Below are positions 5,582 to 7,070 of a DNA stretch of 7,070 bases, in pieces. Location of the stretch: assembly GCA_030673995.1 (NCBI GenBank), contig DAOUYU010000090.1:1-7070 (forward strand), written 5' to 3'. This DNA is from Candidatus Aminicenantota bacterium. Lineage in GTDB: Bacteria; Acidobacteriota; Aminicenantia; Aminicenantales; Aminicenantaceae. How positions within the stretch are numbered: position 1 is the first letter of the stretch; each line of letters begins with the position of its first letter. Made by a program: the position numbers and the translations under genes. Under the pieces are notes generated by a model, which was not told the origin of the DNA, did no database searches, and saw only the letters and a list, made by a program, of their open reading frames with translations.

Positions 5582-6421
5582 TCACTTATTTTGAGCTAAG
5601 TGGATATCCACCCAGAAAGAACGTTTTTTAGGATTTCGACTTGTTTTTGGAACTGAACTCCCCCCTCTGCCTTTACTCAACCCACCACTCCAGGAGTCGG
5701 CAGCTCCTGAGGTTTTTCTTCCCGAGGCGACTTGCTTTTGAATCATTCTCTTTCTCATCTCTTCTGTCATTCCTCCCCATTCAAAACCGACCTTTAGGGT
5801 TTTTCCCGGCTCAGTTCCGATTCCAGGAGCATTTTCTGCAAACCTTTTTAAAGGGATAACAAGCTCATACACTGTCATTTTGTTCTGGTTCTTCGTCCTG
5901 AAGAGAGCGGTTTTTATCTCTCCACTCTCAGAGGGTAAAGAGGAAGGTTTACTCTTTTTGTTTATGATATGAATGCTGTGAAGAGAATAACTGCGATTTG
6001 CTAATATTTTCTTCTTCTCTTCCTCGGGAATTGGTCCTTTCTGCTGTTCTAAATAAGAAATGTAGTCATTTGCCAAGATTTTCTTTCTAAGAAATGTGAG
6101 GCCGTAATTCTTTTTCTTTTTTCCTTCTGTGTTGAACCACAGTGTCATACCCGTCTCCTTGATCGAGCTTAAATATTTAGGATCTTTGAAAATAAAAAGC
6201 ACGAAGAGATTTTCTGCATCATTCTTGAAGGCGTAATCGACGGATAGCTTTTTCTCGAAGCTCAGGACAGCATCTTCCCAGTCACCAGAGAGACCATCGA
6301 TGTTTAATGGGGAACTCAGCCAGCTGCTGGTGACTGTTTTTGTTTTGGAAAAACCTGTAAAAGAGAATATAAATATCATAAAAAATGATAAGATGATTTT
6401 TGTTGATGTTGTTTTAGTCAT
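5582..6421 (-). CDS. Secreted CBM9/DOMON-like beta-sandwich protein
   Basis: The product is 279 residues. The ATG at 6421 has GGAGG (6430-6434) eight bases upstream and starts a signal peptide (hydrophobic residues 9-23, likely cut near FTGFS-K). Residues 36-60 (SSPLNIDGLSGDWEDA) match the opening of CBM9-like/DOMON-type domains, whose hallmark is an IDG...W motif. KNDAENLFVLFIFKD (66-80) and MTLWFNTEGKKKKNYGLTF (92-110) fit the next strands, and YELVIPLKRF plus VGFEWGG (about 185-217) the last ones. A Gly/Ser/Lys-rich low-complexity linker (233-262) precedes a final strand, SFWVDIHLAQ. Related secreted proteins often have a Gly-rich linker before such a strand; that is recalled, not tested. 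CBM9 members bind sugars and DOMON members bind heme or sugar, but no ligand residue can be assigned here. It has its own promoter and converges on the GWxTD lipoprotein gene across the mobile element. Confidence 0.82.
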   Translation of the reverse strand: MTKTTSTKIILSFFMIFIFSFTGFSKTKTVTSSWLSSPLNIDGLSGDWEDAVLSFEKKLSVDYAFKNDAENLFVLFIFKDPKYLSSIKETGMTLWFNTEGKKKKNYGLTFLRKKILANDYISYLEQQKGPIPEEEKKKILANRSYSLHSIHIINKKSKPSSLPSESGEIKTALFRTKNQNKMTVYELVIPLKRFAENAPGIGTEPGKTLKVGFEWGGMTEEMRKRMIQKQVASGRKTSGAADSWSGGLSKGRGGSSVPKTSRNPKKRSFWVDIHLAQNK

Positions 6422-6429
6422 CTGTATCT

Positions 6430-6434
6430 CCTCC
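6430..6434 (-). promoter_or_regulatory. Shine-Dalgarno GGAGG of the CBM9-like gene
   Basis: Minus-strand GGAGG (within GGAGGAG, 6428-6434) lies eight bases before ATG 6421. It shows that this genome does use canonical ribosome binding sites, in contrast to the two GWxTD genes at 4518 and 4617. Confidence 0.8.
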
Positions 6435-6448
6435 GGTTTGCACTCAAT

Positions 6449-6477
6449 ATTATATCATACACTCATCATTTTGGAAA
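6449..6477 (-). promoter_or_regulatory. Probable promoter of the CBM9-like gene
   Basis: On the minus strand TATAAT (6454-6449) is perfect and lies 17 bases after TTTCCA (6477-6472), a 4-of-6 match to TTGACA. The predicted start near 6442 leaves a 5' leader of about 21 bases that includes the GGAGG, an ordinary leadered arrangement. Confidence 0.5.
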
Positions 6478-6520
6478 TTTCTTTTTGTGTGTTTGATGAC
6501 TCCCCCACGCTTCGTGGACA

Positions 6521-6610
6521 GTGATAACATTGAAAAGGAAATCGCTAGAGATAAATCCAAATCAAGAAAAGATCAAGAAAAAAATTGAAAGCCTAAAAGA
6601 AAAAAGATAA
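6521..6610 (+). pseudogene. C-terminal remnant of a TPR protein (GWxTD-TPR-like)
   Basis: The plus-strand frame ending in TAA at 6608-6610 reads KSLEINPNQEKIKKKIESL, then KEKR, from 6539. This closely parallels the C-terminus of the large GWxTD-TPR protein encoded at 2455-4518 (EKSLELNPGQEELIKLVKSL, then KEKK). The A-x-x-x-x-E/K-S-L-E-x-N-P pattern is a TPR helix B. Upstream the similarity breaks: the frame reads VITLKR and stops at 6497-6499. A shifted frame reads DSDN (from 6518) just where a TPR turn would be expected, suggesting small deletions. No signal peptide, TPR array or GWxTD core survives in the 220-bp gap, so this is a scar left after most of a gene was lost. The TAA overlaps an ATG (TAATG, 6608-6612), reminiscent of the ATGA coupling in the intact block. 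It faces opposite to both flanking genes. Confidence 0.6.
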
Positions 6611-6641
6611 TGATTGGAGAATGTTTCTTTGGGAAAAAACA

Positions 6642-7070
6642 TCAATACAAAACCTTTTTTTCGCCTTTTTCTTTTATCATTTCCTCGATTTCATTGAGGA
6701 GAAGCTCTTTACGTTTGAGAATAGCTTCGATTTCTTTGTCCTTCAAATGAGGCTCCACAGCGTTCCCTATGTTATCAATGTTCAAGCTCCTAACCTTTTC
6801 TACAAAAGCCCTGGGCAGGTATCTGATAAGCATGACGCCCTTAATACCTTTTTTTCCAAAAACGAGCCTCTTCGTGAATTTCCTGGAGGAGCGGAAAGAG
6901 CGGGAATGGTCGATGAGAATCGTACGCCAATCCTTAGTGTAGCGTACATTCTGCTGGGTTCGGTCGTCGTTGGCAATTAAACAGTCAAATGCTCTTCCTA
7001 AATATTTCATTTTTGACCACTGCAAGAGCTCAGATTCAGGAATACTCATCCCCTTTTCTCTTATATCCAG
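6642..7070 (-). CDS. Lipid-kinase-like (PI4K/HipA-fold) protein, C-terminal part (5' end beyond window)
   Basis: The frame stays open from base 7070 to the TGA at 6642. An ATG at 7049 gives 135 residues but would lack the whole ATP-binding N-lobe, and the in-frame codons before it (LDIREKG) read smoothly, so the gene most likely begins outside the window. Counting from that Met, FDCLIANDDRTQQN (21-34) resembles the catalytic loop of PI3K/PI4K-like kinases (D-R-x-x-x-N: D29, R30, N34), and ILIDHSRSFR (44-53) holds the metal-binding Asp (D47) that corresponds to DFG. The usual His of DRHxxN is Thr31. The remainder is helical, with a charged C-terminus (AILKRKELLLNEIEEMIKEK) that may form a coiled coil. 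No membrane segment is visible. Substrate could be protein, lipid or small molecule. I know similar uncharacterised proteins in Acidobacteriota-type genomes only by impression. Confidence 0.7.
   Translation of the reverse strand: MDIREKGMSIPESELLQWSKMKYLGRAFDCLIANDDRTQQNVRYTKDWRTILIDHSRSFRSSRKFTKRLVFGKKGIKGVMLIRYLPRAFVEKVRSLNIDNIGNAVEPHLKDKEIEAILKRKELLLNEIEEMIKEKGEKKVLY

Noticed and set aside
6505..6517. CCACG-CTT-CGTGG hairpin as terminator or operator
   Set aside because: The stem is only 5 bp with a 3-base loop, no T tract follows on either strand, and it lies upstream of the CBM9-like promoter without a second half-site. It may be chance or part of the decayed TPR gene.
6621..6980. Long plus-strand open frame opposite the kinase-like gene
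   Set aside because: It is a shadow of the minus-strand gene: no signal, no recognisable domain, and a Phe/Ser-rich composition typical of antisense translation of Lys/Glu-rich coding sequence.
1..7070. CRISPR array, tRNA, rRNA or phage genes
   Set aside because: No regularly spaced direct repeats, no cloverleaf-like segment and no structural or integrase gene were seen on either strand.

Overview
The window looks like a low-to-moderate GC genome of the Acidobacteriota / Candidatus Aminicenantota type. That placement is an inference. It rests on three divergent GWxTD-domain proteins clustered with TPR proteins and a membrane-anchored sulfatase-like enzyme, a combination I associate with those phyla. 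Nothing here (no rRNA, no universal marker) fixes the taxonomy.

Layout. (1) Bases 1-4518, minus strand, hold a compact four-gene block read from 4518 downwards. It contains a secreted GWxTD protein with C-terminal TPRs, a GWxTD lipoprotein coupled to it by an ATGA stop/start overlap, a secreted protein with a carboxypeptidase-regulatory-like domain and TPRs, and the N-terminal 169 residues of an inner-membrane-anchored sulfatase-like enzyme cut by the window edge. (2) Bases 4519-4616 are a divergent promoter region. Each strand has a near-consensus -35/-10 pair whose predicted transcription start falls on or within two bases of the start codon, so both flanking genes may be leaderless. (3) Bases 4617-5306, plus strand, encode a third, small GWxTD lipoprotein. 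(4) Bases 5307-5581, between two converging genes, are almost entirely filled by a 251-bp non-coding element. It has 13-bp near-perfect terminal inverted repeats, a TTAG target duplication and nested hairpins, as expected of a MITE-like insertion. (5) Bases 5582-6421, minus strand, encode a secreted CBM9/DOMON-like beta-sandwich protein with its own promoter and a strong Shine-Dalgarno. (6) Bases 6422-6641 contain that promoter and, on the plus strand, the last ~25-30 codons of a lost TPR protein resembling the C-terminus of the large GWxTD-TPR protein. (7) Bases 6642-7070, minus strand, hold the C-terminal part of a lipid-kinase-like (PI4K/HipA-fold) protein whose N-lobe lies outside the window.

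How the genes may work together. Signal peptides or lipoboxes on five of six genes, and a membrane anchor on the sulfatase-like enzyme, place almost everything at or beyond the cytoplasmic membrane. The four-gene block plus the divergent lipoprotein looks like one envelope module. TPR and GWxTD proteins would act as periplasmic scaffolds, with an alkaline-phosphatase-superfamily enzyme whose nucleophile position is Thr rather than formylglycine-forming Cys/Ser. The substrate and actual role cannot be read from the sequence.
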